A DNA stretch of 59,157 nucleotides from Paracoccaceae bacterium (GTDB lineage: Bacteria > Pseudomonadota > Alphaproteobacteria > Rhodobacterales > Rhodobacteraceae): positions 1 through 59,157 of the forward strand of contig JANZZL010000132.1 of NCBI GenBank assembly GCA_026419405.1, given 5' to 3'. Shown here piece after piece: positions 8,214-18,604 of this stretch. The notes beneath the pieces are model-generated. The model was not told where the DNA came from. It did no database searches and worked only from the letters and a program-made list of their open reading frames with translations. The position numbers and the translations under genes are program-made. Position 1 is the first letter of the stretch; every line of letters begins with the position of its first letter.

Positions 8214-9887
8214 TCACGCGGCGGGGCCGCGGCGTTCGAGCAGCGTGTTGTGCCGGAACCGGCGGCGGATGCGGTAGACCTCGCCCGGAAACAGCGCCTC
8301 GGGCGCGATGCCCCAGCGGTCGGCATGCGCGTGCTCGAACAGCACCACGTCGGGCCAGTGCGTGGGCGGGACGCGGGCGAAGAAGGGCCCGAGGCAGGCC
8401 GGCTCGGCGCCCTCGATGTCGATCTTCAGAAGGTTCAGCGCGCCGCGCGGCGCGGCCATCACGTAGGGTGCGAGCTCGCGCAGCGGCACGGCGATGGAGG
8501 CACCCGCCTCCGGCGGCGCATCCGCCCGCGGGCTCGCCTGCCCGAGGTTGGCGTGCAGCACGAGCCGCGTCTCGCCCTCGCCCTCGCCCAGCGCCACCTG
8601 CTCGAGGCGGATGTTGCGGTAGCCGTTGAGCGCCACGTTGCGCAGGAAGCGCGCCGCCATCACCGGGTTCGGCTCGAAGGCGACGATCACGCTCTCGGGC
8701 GCGGCATGCCGGGCCACCGCCAGGCTGTAGACGCCGGCGTTGGCCCCCACGTCCCAGAAAACCACCTGCCGGCCGGCCACGATCCCGATGATCGCGTCGA
8801 GCTCCTCGGCCTCGGCCTCGGTGCCGCGCGCGATCATGGCCTCGGTGTAGTTGTCCTGCAGCGAGACGATCATCCGGCTGCCCCGGCTCTCGGCCTCGGC
8901 CTCGAGGCAGCCGGTCTGGGGGTTGACCGCCAGGCGCCGCGCCGCAACCGCGTGGGTGCCGGGGAACCAGGTCTCCACCTTCTCGGGCAGCCACAGGCGC
9001 AGCTTCAGGATCAGGCCGAAGCGCCTGAGCGGCGCCTTCGTGGCGTCGAACACGCAGACTTGCCGGAAGAACCGGCGCAACCCCGCCTCGCCCTCCCGCG
9101 CCATCAGCTCGGTCAGGTAGGCGTTCCGCCCCGGCCCCTCGCCGCGGCGGGCCCTCCGCCGGTCGTCGTGGAACTTCGCCTGATAGGCGCCGGTGGTCAG
9201 CCGCCGCCCGACCGCCGCCAGCCAGCGCTCCTCGTCGTCCCCGTGCAGGTGCAAAAGGTAGGTGTCCGGCAGCCAGGGCGGCGTGACGCGCACCCCGCCG
9301 ACGAACGGGTCGTGGATGCTGAGCACCACGTCCGCGCGCCCGGTGCGGACGAAGCACTTCCCCGCCGTGTGGCTCAGGAACCCGCGTTCCAGGTAGCGGT
9401 TGAGTTCGCCATAGACCTTCTCGCCGATCCGGCGGCCCCGCGCGTTGTCGGGCAGCGGCAGCCGGAAGACCGAGAGCCCCTCGCTCCGGCGCGGCGGTAC
9501 CATCGCCTCGGCGGGCATGACCCGCGCCGCCACCTGGCCGCGGTCGAGCCCGCCCAGCACCCGCCCGATCGGCAGGGCCGAGTGGAGCAGCTCGTCGGCG
9601 TCGAGGTGGATCAGCCAGTCGGCCCGGCAGCGCCGGTAGGCGCGGTTGGCGTTGTGCTTCTGGCGCGCCTGATGGGTGTCGGGCCGGTGGCCCTTCCAGT
9701 GGTCCGCGCCGCAGCGGGTCACCCGCACACCCGGCACCGCCTCGGCCAGCGCCGCCGCCGGGTCGTCGGGGTCGTCGAAGTAGAGGTGGATCTCGTCCGC
9801 GCCGAGGGTCTTGTAATGGGCGACGAAGGAACGGATCGTCGCCGCCTCCTCCTTCACCGTCGCGACGACGCCCCAGCTCGCCAGCAT
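8214..9887 (-). CDS. Glycosyltransferase family 2-like / FkbM methyltransferase fusion
   Basis: The 557-residue protein joins two enzymes. Residues 1 to about 300 form a nucleotide-sugar glycosyltransferase of the Glyco_tranf_2_4 type: [19 protein letters not shown] at the start and the metal-binding DADE at 96-99. Residues from about 350 form a SAM-dependent FkbM-type O-methyltransferase with [15 protein letters not shown] (SAM-binding), IVAFEPNP and [10 protein letters not shown]. No signal peptide or membrane helix is seen, so it probably modifies a surface glycan precursor in the cytoplasm. The ATG at 9887 has AGGAGGG upstream. It is inserted, on the opposite strand, between mdh and sucC. 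Confidence 0.8.
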   Translation of the reverse strand: MLASWGVVATVKEEAATIRSFVAHYKTLGADEIHLYFDDPDDPAAALAEAVPGVRVTRCGADHWKGHRPDTHQARQKHNANRAYRRCRADWLIHLDADELLHSALPIGRVLGGLDRGQVAARVMPAEAMVPPRRSEGLSVFRLPLPDNARGRRIGEKVYGELNRYLERGFLSHTAGKCFVRTGRADVVLSIHDPFVGGVRVTPPWLPDTYLLHLHGDDEERWLAAVGRRLTTGAYQAKFHDDRRRARRGEGPGRNAYLTELMAREGEAGLRRFFRQVCVFDATKAPLRRFGLILKLRLWLPEKVETWFPGTHAVAARRLAVNPQTGCLEAEAESRGSRMIVSLQDNYTEAMIARGTEAEAEELDAIIGIVAGRQVVFWDVGANAGVYSLAVARHAAPESVIVAFEPNPVMAARFLRNVALNGYRNIRLEQVALGEGEGETRLVLHANLGQASPRADAPPEAGASIAVPLRELAPYVMAAPRGALNLLKIDIEGAEPACLGPFFARVPPTHWPDVVLFEHAHADRWGIAPEALFPGEVYRIRRRFRHNTLLERRGPAA

Positions 9888-9978
9888 GCCCGCACGTTCC
9901 CTCCTGCCGCGGGCCGACCCTAGCCGCCGGCCGGGGCGCTGTCATCCGCAACGCCGCGAATCGCGTGCGCCGGCTCTT

Positions 9979-10007
9979 GTGATCACACCACCGGAGGGTG
10001 TGATCAC
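9979..10007. promoter_or_regulatory. Perfect 11-7-11 inverted repeat upstream of sucC
   Basis: Arms GTGATCACACC and GGTGTGATCAC are exact reverse complements around a 7-base loop ACCGGAG. Each arm contains the 8-bp palindrome GTGATCAC, so the site is also two identical octamers 21 bp apart, two helical turns on one face of the DNA. It lies 110-138 bp upstream of sucC and about 92 bp upstream of the divergent glycosyltransferase. This looks like a tandem or cooperative repressor operator; GntR-like regulators are one possibility, but none is encoded nearby. Confidence 0.55.
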
Positions 10008-10116
10008 GAACCCCGGATATTCGCCGTCCGCGCGCGCGCCGCTGCCGAATCCGCTTTGCCGCGGCGCGGCTCCGGGCCATGACGCGCGCAAAACCGACGA
10101 GACCGGGGGACGGCAG

Positions 10117-11310
10117 ATGAACATCCACGAATACCAGGCCAAGGCGCTGCTCCGGCAGTATGGCGCCCCGGTCTCCGACGGAAGGGTGGTGCTGCGCGCC
10201 GAGGATGCCAAGACCGCCGCGGGCGAGCTCGACGGGCCGCTCTGGGTGGTCAAGGCGCAGATCCACGCCGGCGGCCGCGGCAAGGGCCGCTTCCTGGAGC
10301 CTGACGCCGGCGACCGGGGCGGGGTGCGCGTCACCAGGTCGGTCGAGGAGGCCGCCAGCGAGGCGCGCAAGATGCTCGGCCGCACGCTCGTCACGCTCCA
10401 GACCGGCGAGGCCGGCAGGACGGTGAACCGCGTCTACATCGAGGAGGGCTCCGACATCGCGCGCGAGCTCTACCTCGCGCTGCTGATCGACCGCGGCACC
10501 AGCCGCATCTCCTTCGTCGCCTCCACCGAGGGCGGCATGGACATCGAGAAGGTCGCCCACGACACGCCCGAGAAGATCCTGTCGTTCAGCGTCGATCCGG
10601 CGACCGGCTACCAGCCCTTCCACGGCCGCCGCATCGCCTTCGCGCTGGGGCTGACCGGCAACCAGGTCAAGCAGTGCGTCCAGCTCATGGGCACGCTCTA
10701 CCGGATGTTCGTCGAGCGCGACATGGAGATGCTCGAGATCAACCCGCTGATCGTGACCGGGCGGGGCGACCTGAAGTGCCTTGATGCCAAGATGGGCTTC
10801 GACAACAACGCGCTCTACCGCCAGCCCGACATCCTGGCGCTGCGCGACGAGTCCGAGGAAGACCCCAAGGAGCTCGCGGCCTCGAAGTTCGACCTCAACT
10901 ACATCGCGCTCGACGGCGAGATCGGCTGCATGGTGAACGGCGCGGGCCTCGCCATGGCGACGATGGACATCATCAAGCTCTACGGGGCAGAGCCGGCCAA
11001 CTTCCTCGACGTCGGCGGCGGCGCGACGCGGGAGAAGGTGACCGAGGCCTTCAAGATCATCACCTCCGACCCCAACGTGAAGGGCATCCTCGTCAACATC
11101 TTCGGCGGCATCATGCGCTGCGACATCATCGCCGAGGGCATCCTCGCCGCGGTGAAGGAGGTGGGGCTGAAGGTGCCGCTGGTGGTCCGGCTCGAGGGCA
11201 CGAACGTCGAGAAGGGCAAGGCGATCATCGCCGAAAGCGGGCTCAACGTGATCGCGGCCGACAACCTCAGCGACGCCGCGCAGAAGATCGTCAAGGCGGT
11301 GAAAGGCTGA
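10117..11310 (+). CDS. sucC: Succinyl-CoA synthetase beta subunit
   Basis: This is the ADP/GDP-forming succinate-CoA ligase beta subunit (EC 6.2.1.5), 397 residues. It starts [19 protein letters not shown], followed by the ATP-grasp domain with [15 protein letters not shown] and the CoA-ligase domain with [20 protein letters not shown] and [17 protein letters not shown]. The ATG at 10117 follows GGGGGAC and is fixed by the family N-terminus. The alpha subunit starts three bases after its stop. It is first in the run sucC-sucD-sucA-sucB-MAPEG-lpd, likely controlled from the upstream region holding the 11-7-11 dyad. Confidence 0.97.
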   Translation: MNIHEYQAKALLRQYGAPVSDGRVVLRAEDAKTAAGELDGPLWVVKAQIHAGGRGKGRFLEPDAGDRGGVRVTRSVEEAASEARKMLGRTLVTLQTGEAGRTVNRVYIEEGSDIARELYLALLIDRGTSRISFVASTEGGMDIEKVAHDTPEKILSFSVDPATGYQPFHGRRIAFALGLTGNQVKQCVQLMGTLYRMFVERDMEMLEINPLIVTGRGDLKCLDAKMGFDNNALYRQPDILALRDESEEDPKELAASKFDLNYIALDGEIGCMVNGAGLAMATMDIIKLYGAEPANFLDVGGGATREKVTEAFKIITSDPNVKGILVNIFGGIMRCDIIAEGILAAVKEVGLKVPLVVRLEGTNVEKGKAIIAESGLNVIAADNLSDAAQKIVKAVKG

Positions 11311-11313
11311 CCG

Positions 11314-12195
<882 letters not shown>

Positions 12196-12370
12196 GGCGC
12201 TTGGCCGCGACCGCGCCATATCGCCCGTGCCGGTCCGGCCGGCCCGCCGGCCCGGTCCGCACCGGCCCCGCGGGCCGGGCGCGGCCTTCCGCCGCCGCTT
12301 CCCGGCCGCTCCCCGATCGGACCCGCCCCGCGGCGCGCCGGGCCGATGTCCACCCCCCGGAGGTGACCCC
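12196..12370 (+). other. Very GC-rich spacer between sucD and sucA
   Basis: This 175-bp stretch is nearly all G and C, with overlapping complementary blocks such as GGTCCGGCCGGCCC facing GCCGGCCCGGTCC-like sequence, so the transcript can fold into several strong hairpins. No credible small gene is visible. It ends with GGAGGTGACCCC, the ribosome binding site of sucA. It may shift relative expression of sucCD and sucAB or hold a separate promoter. Confidence 0.35.
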
Positions 12371-15322
12371 ATGACCGACCAGTCCCCGAACGACCTCTTC
12401 AAGGCCTCGTCCTTCCTGCAGGGGCACAACGCGGAATACGTCGAGCAGCTCCATGCCCGCTACGCCGCCGATCCGAAGTCGGTGGACGAGGGCTGGCAGG
12501 CGTTCTTCCGGGCGCTCGGCGACGACGAGGTGACCGCCAGGCGCGGGGCCCAGGGCCCCTCCTGGGCGCGCAGCGACTGGCCGCCGCTGCCGGCGGACGA
12601 GCTCACCCATGCGCTCGACGGGCAGTGGGCCGAGCCGCAGAAGCAGGTCGAGAAGATCCGGGCGAAGGCCGCCGAGGCCGGCGTGACCGTCTCCGAGGAC
12701 CGGGTGCGCCAGGCGGTGCTCGACTCGATCCGCGCGCTCATGCTGATCCGCGCCTACCGCATCCGCGGCCACCTCGTGGCCGACCTCGACCCGCTGGGCA
12801 TGCGCGAGGAGGCCCCGCACCCCGAGCTCGACCCCCGCTCCTACGGCTTCACCGAGGCCGACATGGACCGGCCGATCTTCATCGACAACGTGCTCGGGCT
12901 CGAGTTCGCCTCGATGCGCGAGATCCTCGACATCGTGCGCCGCACCTACTGCGGCACCTTCGCGCTGCAGTACATGCACATCTCCGACCCCGAGCAGGCG
13001 GCCTGGCTCAAGGAGCGGATCGAGGGCTACGGCAAGGAGATCGCTTTCACCCGCGAGGGCCGCAAGGCGATCCTCAACAAACTGGTCGAGGCCGAGGGCT
13101 TCGAGAAGTTCCTGCACGTCAAGTACACCGGCACCAAGCGCTTCGGCCTCGACGGCGGCGAGGCGCTGATCCCGGCGATGGAGCAGATCATCAAGCGCGG
13201 CGGCAGCCTCGGCGTGAAGGAGATCGTCATCGGCATGCCGCACCGCGGGCGGCTCAACATCCTCGCCAACGTCATGGGCAAGCCCTACCGGGCGATCTTC
13301 AACGAATTCCAGGGCGGCAGCTTCAAGCCCGACGACGTGGACGGCTCGGGCGACGTGAAATACCACCTCGGCGCCTCCTCCGACCGCACCTTCGACGGCA
13401 ACACCGTCCACCTCTCGCTGACCGCCAACCCCTCGCATCTCGAGGCGGTGAACCCGGTCGTCCTCGGCAAGGCCCGCGCCAAGCAGGACCAGTGGCACGA
13501 CACCGACCGCTCGGCGGTGCTGCCGGTGCTGCTGCACGGCGACGCCGCCTTCGCGGGCCAGGGCGTGGTGGCCGAATGCTTCGGCCTCTCGGGCCTGCGC
13601 GGCCACCGCACCGGCGGCACGATCCACATCGTGGTCAACAACCAGATCGGCTTCACCACCGCGCCGCACTTCTCGCGGTCGTCGCCCTACCCGACCGACA
13701 TCGCGCTGATGGTCGAGGCGCCGATCTTCCACGTCAACGGCGACGACCCCGAGGCCGTGGTCCACGCCGCCAAGGTCGCCACCGAGTTCCGGCAGAAGTT
13801 CCACAAGGACGTGGTGATCGACATGTTCTGCTACCGGCGCTTCGGCCACAACGAGGGCGACGAGCCGATGTTCACCAATCCGGTCATGTACAACCGGATC
13901 AAGCGGCACAAGACCACGCTCCAGCTCTACACCGAGCGGCTCGTCGCCGACGGGCTGATCCCCGAGGGCGAGATCGAGGACATGAAGGCCGCCTTCCAGG
14001 CGAAGCTCAACGAGGAGTTCGAGGCCGGCAAGGACTACAAGCCCAACAAGGCCGACTGGCTCGACGGCCGCTGGAGCCACCTCGACCGCGACAGGGGCGA
14101 CTACGACCGCGGCGAGACCGCGATCTCGAAGAAGCTGATGAAGGAGGTGGGCCAGGCCCTGACCCGCTACCCCGAGGGCTTCAACATCCACCGGACGGTC
14201 GCGCGCCTGCTCGAGGCCAGGGCCGGGATGTTCCGCAGCGGCAAGGGCTTCGACTGGGCCACCGCCGAGGCACTCGCCTTCGGCTCGCTGCTGACCGAGG
14301 GCTTCCCCGTGCGCCTCGCCGGCCAGGACTCGATCCGCGGCACCTTCTCGCAGCGCCATTCCGCCTTCATCGACCAGGAGACGGAGGAGCGCTGGTTCCC
14401 GCTGAACCACATCCGCGAGGGGCAGGCGCGCTTCGAGGCCATCGACTCGATGCTCTCGGAATACGCCGTGCTCGGCTTCGAATACGGCTACTCGCTGGCC
14501 GAGCCCAACGCGCTGGTGATGTGGGAGGCCCAGTTCGGCGACTTCGCCAACGGCGCCCAGATCATGTTCGACCAGTTCATCTCCTCGGGCGAGCGCAAGT
14601 GGCTGAGGATGTCGGGTCTCGTCATGCTGCTGCCGCACGGCTTCGAGGGCCAGGGGCCCGAGCATTCCTCGGCCCGGCTCGAACGCTTCCTCCAGCTCTG
14701 CGCCGAGGACAACTGGATCGTCGCCAACTGCACGACGCCGGCGAACTACTTCCACATCCTGCGCCGGCAGCTCCACCGCAGCTACCGCAAGCCGCTGGTG
14801 CTGATGACGCCGAAGTCGCTGCTGCGCCACCGGCTCTGCATCTCCGACGCCGAGGACTTCACCACCGGCTCGTCCTTCCACCGCGTGCTCTGGGACGACG
14901 CGCAGAAGGGCCACTCGGCCACGAAGCTCGTCCCCGACGACCGGATCCGCCGCGTCGTGCTCTGCTCGGGCAAGGTCTACTACGACCTGCTCGAGGAGCG
15001 CGACGCCCGCGGCATCGACGACATCTACCTGCTGCGCATCGAGCAGTTCTATCCCTTCCCGGCGCTCAGCCTCGTCAAGGAGCTCGAACGCTTCAAGCAG
15101 GCCGAGATCGTCTGGTGCCAGGAAGAGCCGAAGAACCAGGGCGCCTGGTCCTTCATGGAGCCCAACATCGAATGGGTGCTGACGCGCATCGGTGCCCGGC
15201 ACACCCGGCCCCGCTATGTCGGGCGCCCCGCCTCGGCCTCGCCCGCCACCGGGCTTGCCAGCCGTCACAAGTCGGAACAACAGGCGCTCGTCAACGAGGC
15301 GCTCTCGCTGGAAGGGAACTGA
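12371..15322 (+). CDS. sucA: 2-oxoglutarate dehydrogenase E1 component
   Basis: This is the thiamine-diphosphate-dependent E1 (EC 1.2.4.2), 983 residues, which decarboxylates 2-oxoglutarate and transfers the succinyl group to lipoyl-E2. It begins [20 protein letters not shown] with the E2-binding N-terminal motif [58 protein letters not shown] and the TPP/Mg segment around [14 protein letters not shown] follow, and the C-terminal half has [13 protein letters not shown] and [32 protein letters not shown] precedes the ATG. Length and motifs are those of an intact enzyme. Confidence 0.97.
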   Translation: MTDQSPNDLFKASSFLQGHNAEYVEQLHARYAADPKSVDEGWQAFFRALGDDEVTARRGAQGPSWARSDWPPLPADELTHALDGQWAEPQKQVEKIRAKAAEAGVTVSEDRVRQAVLDSIRALMLIRAYRIRGHLVADLDPLGMREEAPHPELDPRSYGFTEADMDRPIFIDNVLGLEFASMREILDIVRRTYCGTFALQYMHISDPEQAAWLKERIEGYGKEIAFTREGRKAILNKLVEAEGFEKFLHVKYTGTKRFGLDGGEALIPAMEQIIKRGGSLGVKEIVIGMPHRGRLNILANVMGKPYRAIFNEFQGGSFKPDDVDGSGDVKYHLGASSDRTFDGNTVHLSLTANPSHLEAVNPVVLGKARAKQDQWHDTDRSAVLPVLLHGDAAFAGQGVVAECFGLSGLRGHRTGGTIHIVVNNQIGFTTAPHFSRSSPYPTDIALMVEAPIFHVNGDDPEAVVHAAKVATEFRQKFHKDVVIDMFCYRRFGHNEGDEPMFTNPVMYNRIKRHKTTLQLYTERLVADGLIPEGEIEDMKAAFQAKLNEEFEAGKDYKPNKADWLDGRWSHLDRDRGDYDRGETAISKKLMKEVGQALTRYPEGFNIHRTVARLLEARAGMFRSGKGFDWATAEALAFGSLLTEGFPVRLAGQDSIRGTFSQRHSAFIDQETEERWFPLNHIREGQARFEAIDSMLSEYAVLGFEYGYSLAEPNALVMWEAQFGDFANGAQIMFDQFISSGERKWLRMSGLVMLLPHGFEGQGPEHSSARLERFLQLCAEDNWIVANCTTPANYFHILRRQLHRSYRKPLVLMTPKSLLRHRLCISDAEDFTTGSSFHRVLWDDAQKGHSATKLVPDDRIRRVVLCSGKVYYDLLEERDARGIDDIYLLRIEQFYPFPALSLVKELERFKQAEIVWCQEEPKNQGAWSFMEPNIEWVLTRIGARHTRPRYVGRPASASPATGLASRHKSEQQALVNEALSLEGN

Positions 15323-15324
15323 GC

Positions 15325-16566
15325 ATGTCCGTCGAAGTCCGTGTGCCGACGCTGGGCGAAAGCGTCACCGAGGCCACCGTCGCCACCTGGTTCAAGAAGC
15401 CGGGCGACGCGGTGGCCGTCGACGAGATGCTCTGCGAGCTCGAGACCGACAAGGTGACGGTCGAGGTCCCCTCGCCCGTCGCCGGAACGCTCGGCGAGAT
15501 CCTCGCGCCCGAGGGCGCAACGGTGGGGGTGAACGCGCTGCTCGCCACCATCGCCGAGGGTGCCGCCGCGCCGAGGCCCGAGGCCGGGGCCGAGTCCGCC
15601 GCACCCGCGCCTGCGCCCGCGGCGGCGCCGGAGCCCGCCCCCGCGCCTGCCGCACGGCCCGCGCGGACCGACGTGGAGGATGCGCCCTCGGCGCGCAAGG
15701 CGATGGTCGAGGCCGGCCTCACGCGCGACCGGGTCGAGGGCACGGGCCGCGACGGGCGGGTGATGAAGGAGGACGTGGCCCGCGCGCTCGCCGCGCCGCC
15801 GCCGCCGAAACCCGAGGCCGAGGCCCCCGCGCCGGCGCCGCGCGCGCCGGTTCCGGCCGAGGACGCCGCGCGCGAGGAACGGGTGAAGATGACGCGCCTG
15901 CGCCAGACCATCGCCCGGCGGCTGAAGGATGCGCAGAACACCGCCGCGATGCTGACCACCTACAACGAGGTGGACATGTCCGCGGTGATCGACCTGCGCA
16001 ACGCGTACAAGGACCTCTTCGAGAAGAAGCACGGCGTCAAGCTCGGCTTCATGTCGTTCTTCACCAAGGCCTGCTGCCACGCGCTGAAGGAGGTGCCCGA
16101 GGTCAACGCCGAGATCGACGGGACCGACATCGTCTACAAGAACTTCGTGCACATGGGCATCGCCGTCGGCACGCCCCAGGGCTTCGTGGTGCCCGTGGTG
16201 CGCGACGCCGACCGGATGAGCTTCGCCGCGATCGAGAAGAAGATCGCCGAGCTCGGCGCGCGCGCCCGCGACGGCAAGCTCTCGATGGCCGAGATGCAGG
16301 GCGGCACCTTCACCATCTCGAACGGCGGCATCTACGGTTCGCTGATGTCTTCGCCGATCCTGAACCCGCCGCAGTCGGGAATCCTGGGCATGCACAAGAT
16401 CCAGGACCGCCCCGTGGTGGTCGCGGGCCAGATCGTCATCCGCCCGATGATGTATCTGGCGCTCAGCTACGACCACCGGATCGTCGACGGCAAGGGCGCG
16501 GTGACCTTCCTCGTCCGCGTGAAGGAGGCGCTGGAGGACCCGCGCCGGCTGCTGATGGATCTGTGA
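15325..16566 (+). CDS. sucB: 2-oxoglutarate dehydrogenase E2, dihydrolipoyl succinyltransferase
   Basis: This 413-residue E2 (EC 2.3.1.61) has a single lipoyl domain with [14 protein letters not shown] (lipoylated Lys43), an Ala/Pro-rich swinging linker, a peripheral subunit-binding domain ([17 protein letters not shown]...[12 protein letters not shown]), a second linker and the catalytic acyltransferase core ending [23 protein letters not shown] with the active-site His. The ATG lies just after the sucA stop. It forms the core of the OGDH complex with SucA and the downstream Lpd. Confidence 0.97.
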   Translation: MSVEVRVPTLGESVTEATVATWFKKPGDAVAVDEMLCELETDKVTVEVPSPVAGTLGEILAPEGATVGVNALLATIAEGAAAPRPEAGAESAAPAPAPAAAPEPAPAPAARPARTDVEDAPSARKAMVEAGLTRDRVEGTGRDGRVMKEDVARALAAPPPPKPEAEAPAPAPRAPVPAEDAAREERVKMTRLRQTIARRLKDAQNTAAMLTTYNEVDMSAVIDLRNAYKDLFEKKHGVKLGFMSFFTKACCHALKEVPEVNAEIDGTDIVYKNFVHMGIAVGTPQGFVVPVVRDADRMSFAAIEKKIAELGARARDGKLSMAEMQGGTFTISNGGIYGSLMSSPILNPPQSGILGMHKIQDRPVVVAGQIVIRPMMYLALSYDHRIVDGKGAVTFLVRVKEALEDPRRLLMDL

Positions 16567-16669
16567 GGCAGCCGATGCGCGGCGCGCGGCACAGCATGGA
16601 AGGTGCGCGGGCGGGGCTGGGCGGCTCTCTCCTGGGGACCCGCCGCGCCCCTGCAGCACAGGTCTCCCC

Positions 16670-17068
16670 ATGACCCCCGAACTCACCGTCCTCGCCCTCG
16701 CCGGCCTTCTCCAGGCGCTGCAGTATGTCCTGATGGCGGTGCCCGCGAACCGCGAACTCGGCATGCGCGTCACCCTCTCCCCGCGCGACGGGGTGGACCT
16801 GCGCGCCATGGTCAGCCCGCGCACCGGGCGGCTCGTGCGGGCGCTCGACAACCATTTCGAGGCGCTCGTCCTGTTCACGCTGGCGGTCGTGGTCGTCACC
16901 CTCTCGGACCGCTCCACCCCCTTCACCGCCGCCTGCGCCTGGACCTACCTCGCCGCCCGCGTCCTCTACGTTCCGGCCTATGCCTTCGGGCTCGTCCCGT
17001 GGCGGTCGGTGATCTGGGGCGCGGGCTTCCTTGCCACCCTCGCCATGATCGTCGCCGCGCTGCTATGA
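16670..17068 (+). CDS. MAPEG-family membrane protein
   Basis: This is a 132-residue, four-helix inner-membrane protein. The segment VSPRTGRLVRALDNHFEALVLFT, with its conserved R...NHFE motif at the start of the second helix, marks the MAPEG family (membrane-associated proteins in eicosanoid and glutathione metabolism). The bacterial members' substrates are mostly unknown. It sits between sucB and lpd on the same strand, a place where I remember related genomes also carrying it, so it may be co-transcribed without a direct part in the TCA cycle. Confidence 0.75.
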   Translation: MTPELTVLALAGLLQALQYVLMAVPANRELGMRVTLSPRDGVDLRAMVSPRTGRLVRALDNHFEALVLFTLAVVVVTLSDRSTPFTAACAWTYLAARVLYVPAYAFGLVPWRSVIWGAGFLATLAMIVAALL

Positions 17069-17088
17069 CCGCGACCGGCGAGAATCCG

Positions 17089-17127
17089 GTGCACGCCCTG
17101 TGCACGCGCTGTGCACGGGTTGTGCAC
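17089..17127. repeat. Four GTGCAC palindromes at exact 11-bp spacing before lpd
   Basis: GTGCAC occurs at 17089, 17100, 17111 and 17122, each exactly 11 bp from the next, with looser similarity in the intervening bases (CTGTGCACG-like units). Four identical self-complementary hexamers on one helical face, ending 37 bp before the lpd ATG, suggest a cooperative protein-binding array or short tandem duplication. No protein-coding use is evident. Confidence 0.6.
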
Positions 17128-17164
17128 ATGCCCCGACGCCGCCCGAGACCCTGAAGGAGACCCC

Positions 17165-18553
17165 ATGGCCAGCTACGACGTCATCTTCATCGGCGGGGGC
17201 CCCGGCGGCTACGTCGGCGCCATCCGCGCGGCCCAGCTCGGGCTCAGGGTCGCCTGCGCCGAGGGGCGCGAGACGCTGGGCGGCACCTGCCTCAACGTCG
17301 GCTGCATCCCCTCGAAGGCGCTGCTCCACGCCTCGCACATGCTGCACGAGGCGCAGGAGAACTTCGGGAAGATGGGCCTCTCCGGCGCGGCGCCGAAGGT
17401 CGACTGGCCGAAGATGCTCGCCTACAAGGACGAGGTCATCGGCCAGAACACCAAGGGCATCGAGTTCCTGTTCAAGAAGAACAGGGTGGACTGGCTGAAG
17501 GGCTGGGCCTCGATCCCCGAAGCCGGGAAGGTGAAGGTCGGCGACGCGATCCACGAGGCGAAAAGCATCGTGATCGCAACGGGTTCCGAGGCCTCCGCCC
17601 TGCCCGGCGTGGAGATCGACGAGACGACGGTCGTCACCTCGACCGGCGCGCTCGCGCTGCCGAAGGTGCCGAAGAGCATGGTCGTGATCGGCGCCGGCGT
17701 GATCGGGCTCGAGATGGGGTCGGTCTACCGCCGGCTCGGCGCCGAGGTCACGGTGATCGAGTATCTCGACCACATCACCCCCGGCATGGACGGCGAGGTG
17801 CAGAAGACCTTCCAGCGCCTGCTCGCGCGCCAGGGGCTCAGGTTCGTCCTCGGCGCCGCGGTCGAGGGGGTGGAGGTGGCGAAGGGCAGGGCCAAGGTGC
17901 GCTACACGCTGCGCAAGGACGGCACCGGCCAGACCGCCGAGGCCGACTGCGTGCTGGTCGCCACCGGGCGCCGGCCGTTCCACGACGGCCTCGGGCTGGA
18001 GGCGCTGGGCGTGCAGCTCACGCAGCGCGGGCAGATCGCCGTGGACCGGAATTATGCCACCAACGTCAAGGGGATATACGCCATCGGCGACGTCATCGAG
18101 GGGCCGATGCTGGCGCACAAGGCGATGGACGAGGGCCATGCCGTGGCCGAGATCCTGGCCGGGCAGGCGGGGCAAGTGAACTACGGCGTGATCCCCTCGG
18201 TGATCTACACCCACCCCGAGGTCGCCGCCGTCGGCGCCACCGAGGAGGCCCTGAAGGCCGAGGGCCGCGCCTACCGGGCGGGCAAGGTCTCGTTCATGGC
18301 GAACGGCCGCGCCAAGTCGGTCTTCGCCGGCGACGGCTTCGTCAAGATCCTCGCCGACGCGGCGACCGACCGCATCCTCGGCGCGCACCTCATCGGCCCG
18401 GCCGCCGGCGACCTGATCCACGAGATCTGCGTGGGCATGGAATTCGGCGCCGCCGCCGAGGACATCGCCCGCACCTGCCACGCGCACCCGACCTTCTCAG
18501 AGGCGGTGCGCGAGGCGGCGCTGGCCTGCGGCGACGGGGCGATCCACGCCTGA
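17165..18553 (+). CDS. lpd: Dihydrolipoyl dehydrogenase (E3)
   Basis: This flavoprotein disulfide reductase (EC 1.8.1.4), 462 residues, re-oxidises the dihydrolipoyl arm of SucB using FAD and NAD. The N-terminal FAD motif is [22 protein letters not shown], the redox-active disulfide is in [16 protein letters not shown], the NAD motif is [21 protein letters not shown], and the C-terminal active-site base is in [10 protein letters not shown]. The start is the ATG at 17165 with AAGGAGACCCC; earlier in-frame starts only add the GTGCAC repeat translation. Position at the end of the suc operon indicates the OGDH-specific E3. Confidence 0.95.
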   Translation: MASYDVIFIGGGPGGYVGAIRAAQLGLRVACAEGRETLGGTCLNVGCIPSKALLHASHMLHEAQENFGKMGLSGAAPKVDWPKMLAYKDEVIGQNTKGIEFLFKKNRVDWLKGWASIPEAGKVKVGDAIHEAKSIVIATGSEASALPGVEIDETTVVTSTGALALPKVPKSMVVIGAGVIGLEMGSVYRRLGAEVTVIEYLDHITPGMDGEVQKTFQRLLARQGLRFVLGAAVEGVEVAKGRAKVRYTLRKDGTGQTAEADCVLVATGRRPFHDGLGLEALGVQLTQRGQIAVDRNYATNVKGIYAIGDVIEGPMLAHKAMDEGHAVAEILAGQAGQVNYGVIPSVIYTHPEVAAVGATEEALKAEGRAYRAGKVSFMANGRAKSVFAGDGFVKILADAATDRILGAHLIGPAAGDLIHEICVGMEFGAAAEDIARTCHAHPTFSEAVREAALACGDGAIHA

Positions 18554-18581
18554 GCGGCGATTTCCGCCGTGACGGCCCCTG

Positions 18582-18603
18582 CCCCGCGTGCTACCCCGCG
18601 GGG
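18582..18603 (+). promoter_or_regulatory. Hairpin covering the rnr ribosome binding site
   Basis: CCCCGCG (18582-18588) is the exact complement of CGCGGGG (18597-18603), which ends one base before the rnr ATG at 18605 and includes the only Shine-Dalgarno-like G run. Folding would hide the ribosome binding site. The alternative local palindrome CCCCGCGGGG could compete. A role as an RNA switch for RNase R is conjecture. Confidence 0.3.
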
Positions 18604-18604
18604 C

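Noticed and set aside
12625-15324. Forward frame overlapping sucA and joined to sucB
   Set aside because: Composition is typical of an out-of-frame shadow; sucA and sucB have clear independent starts and stops.
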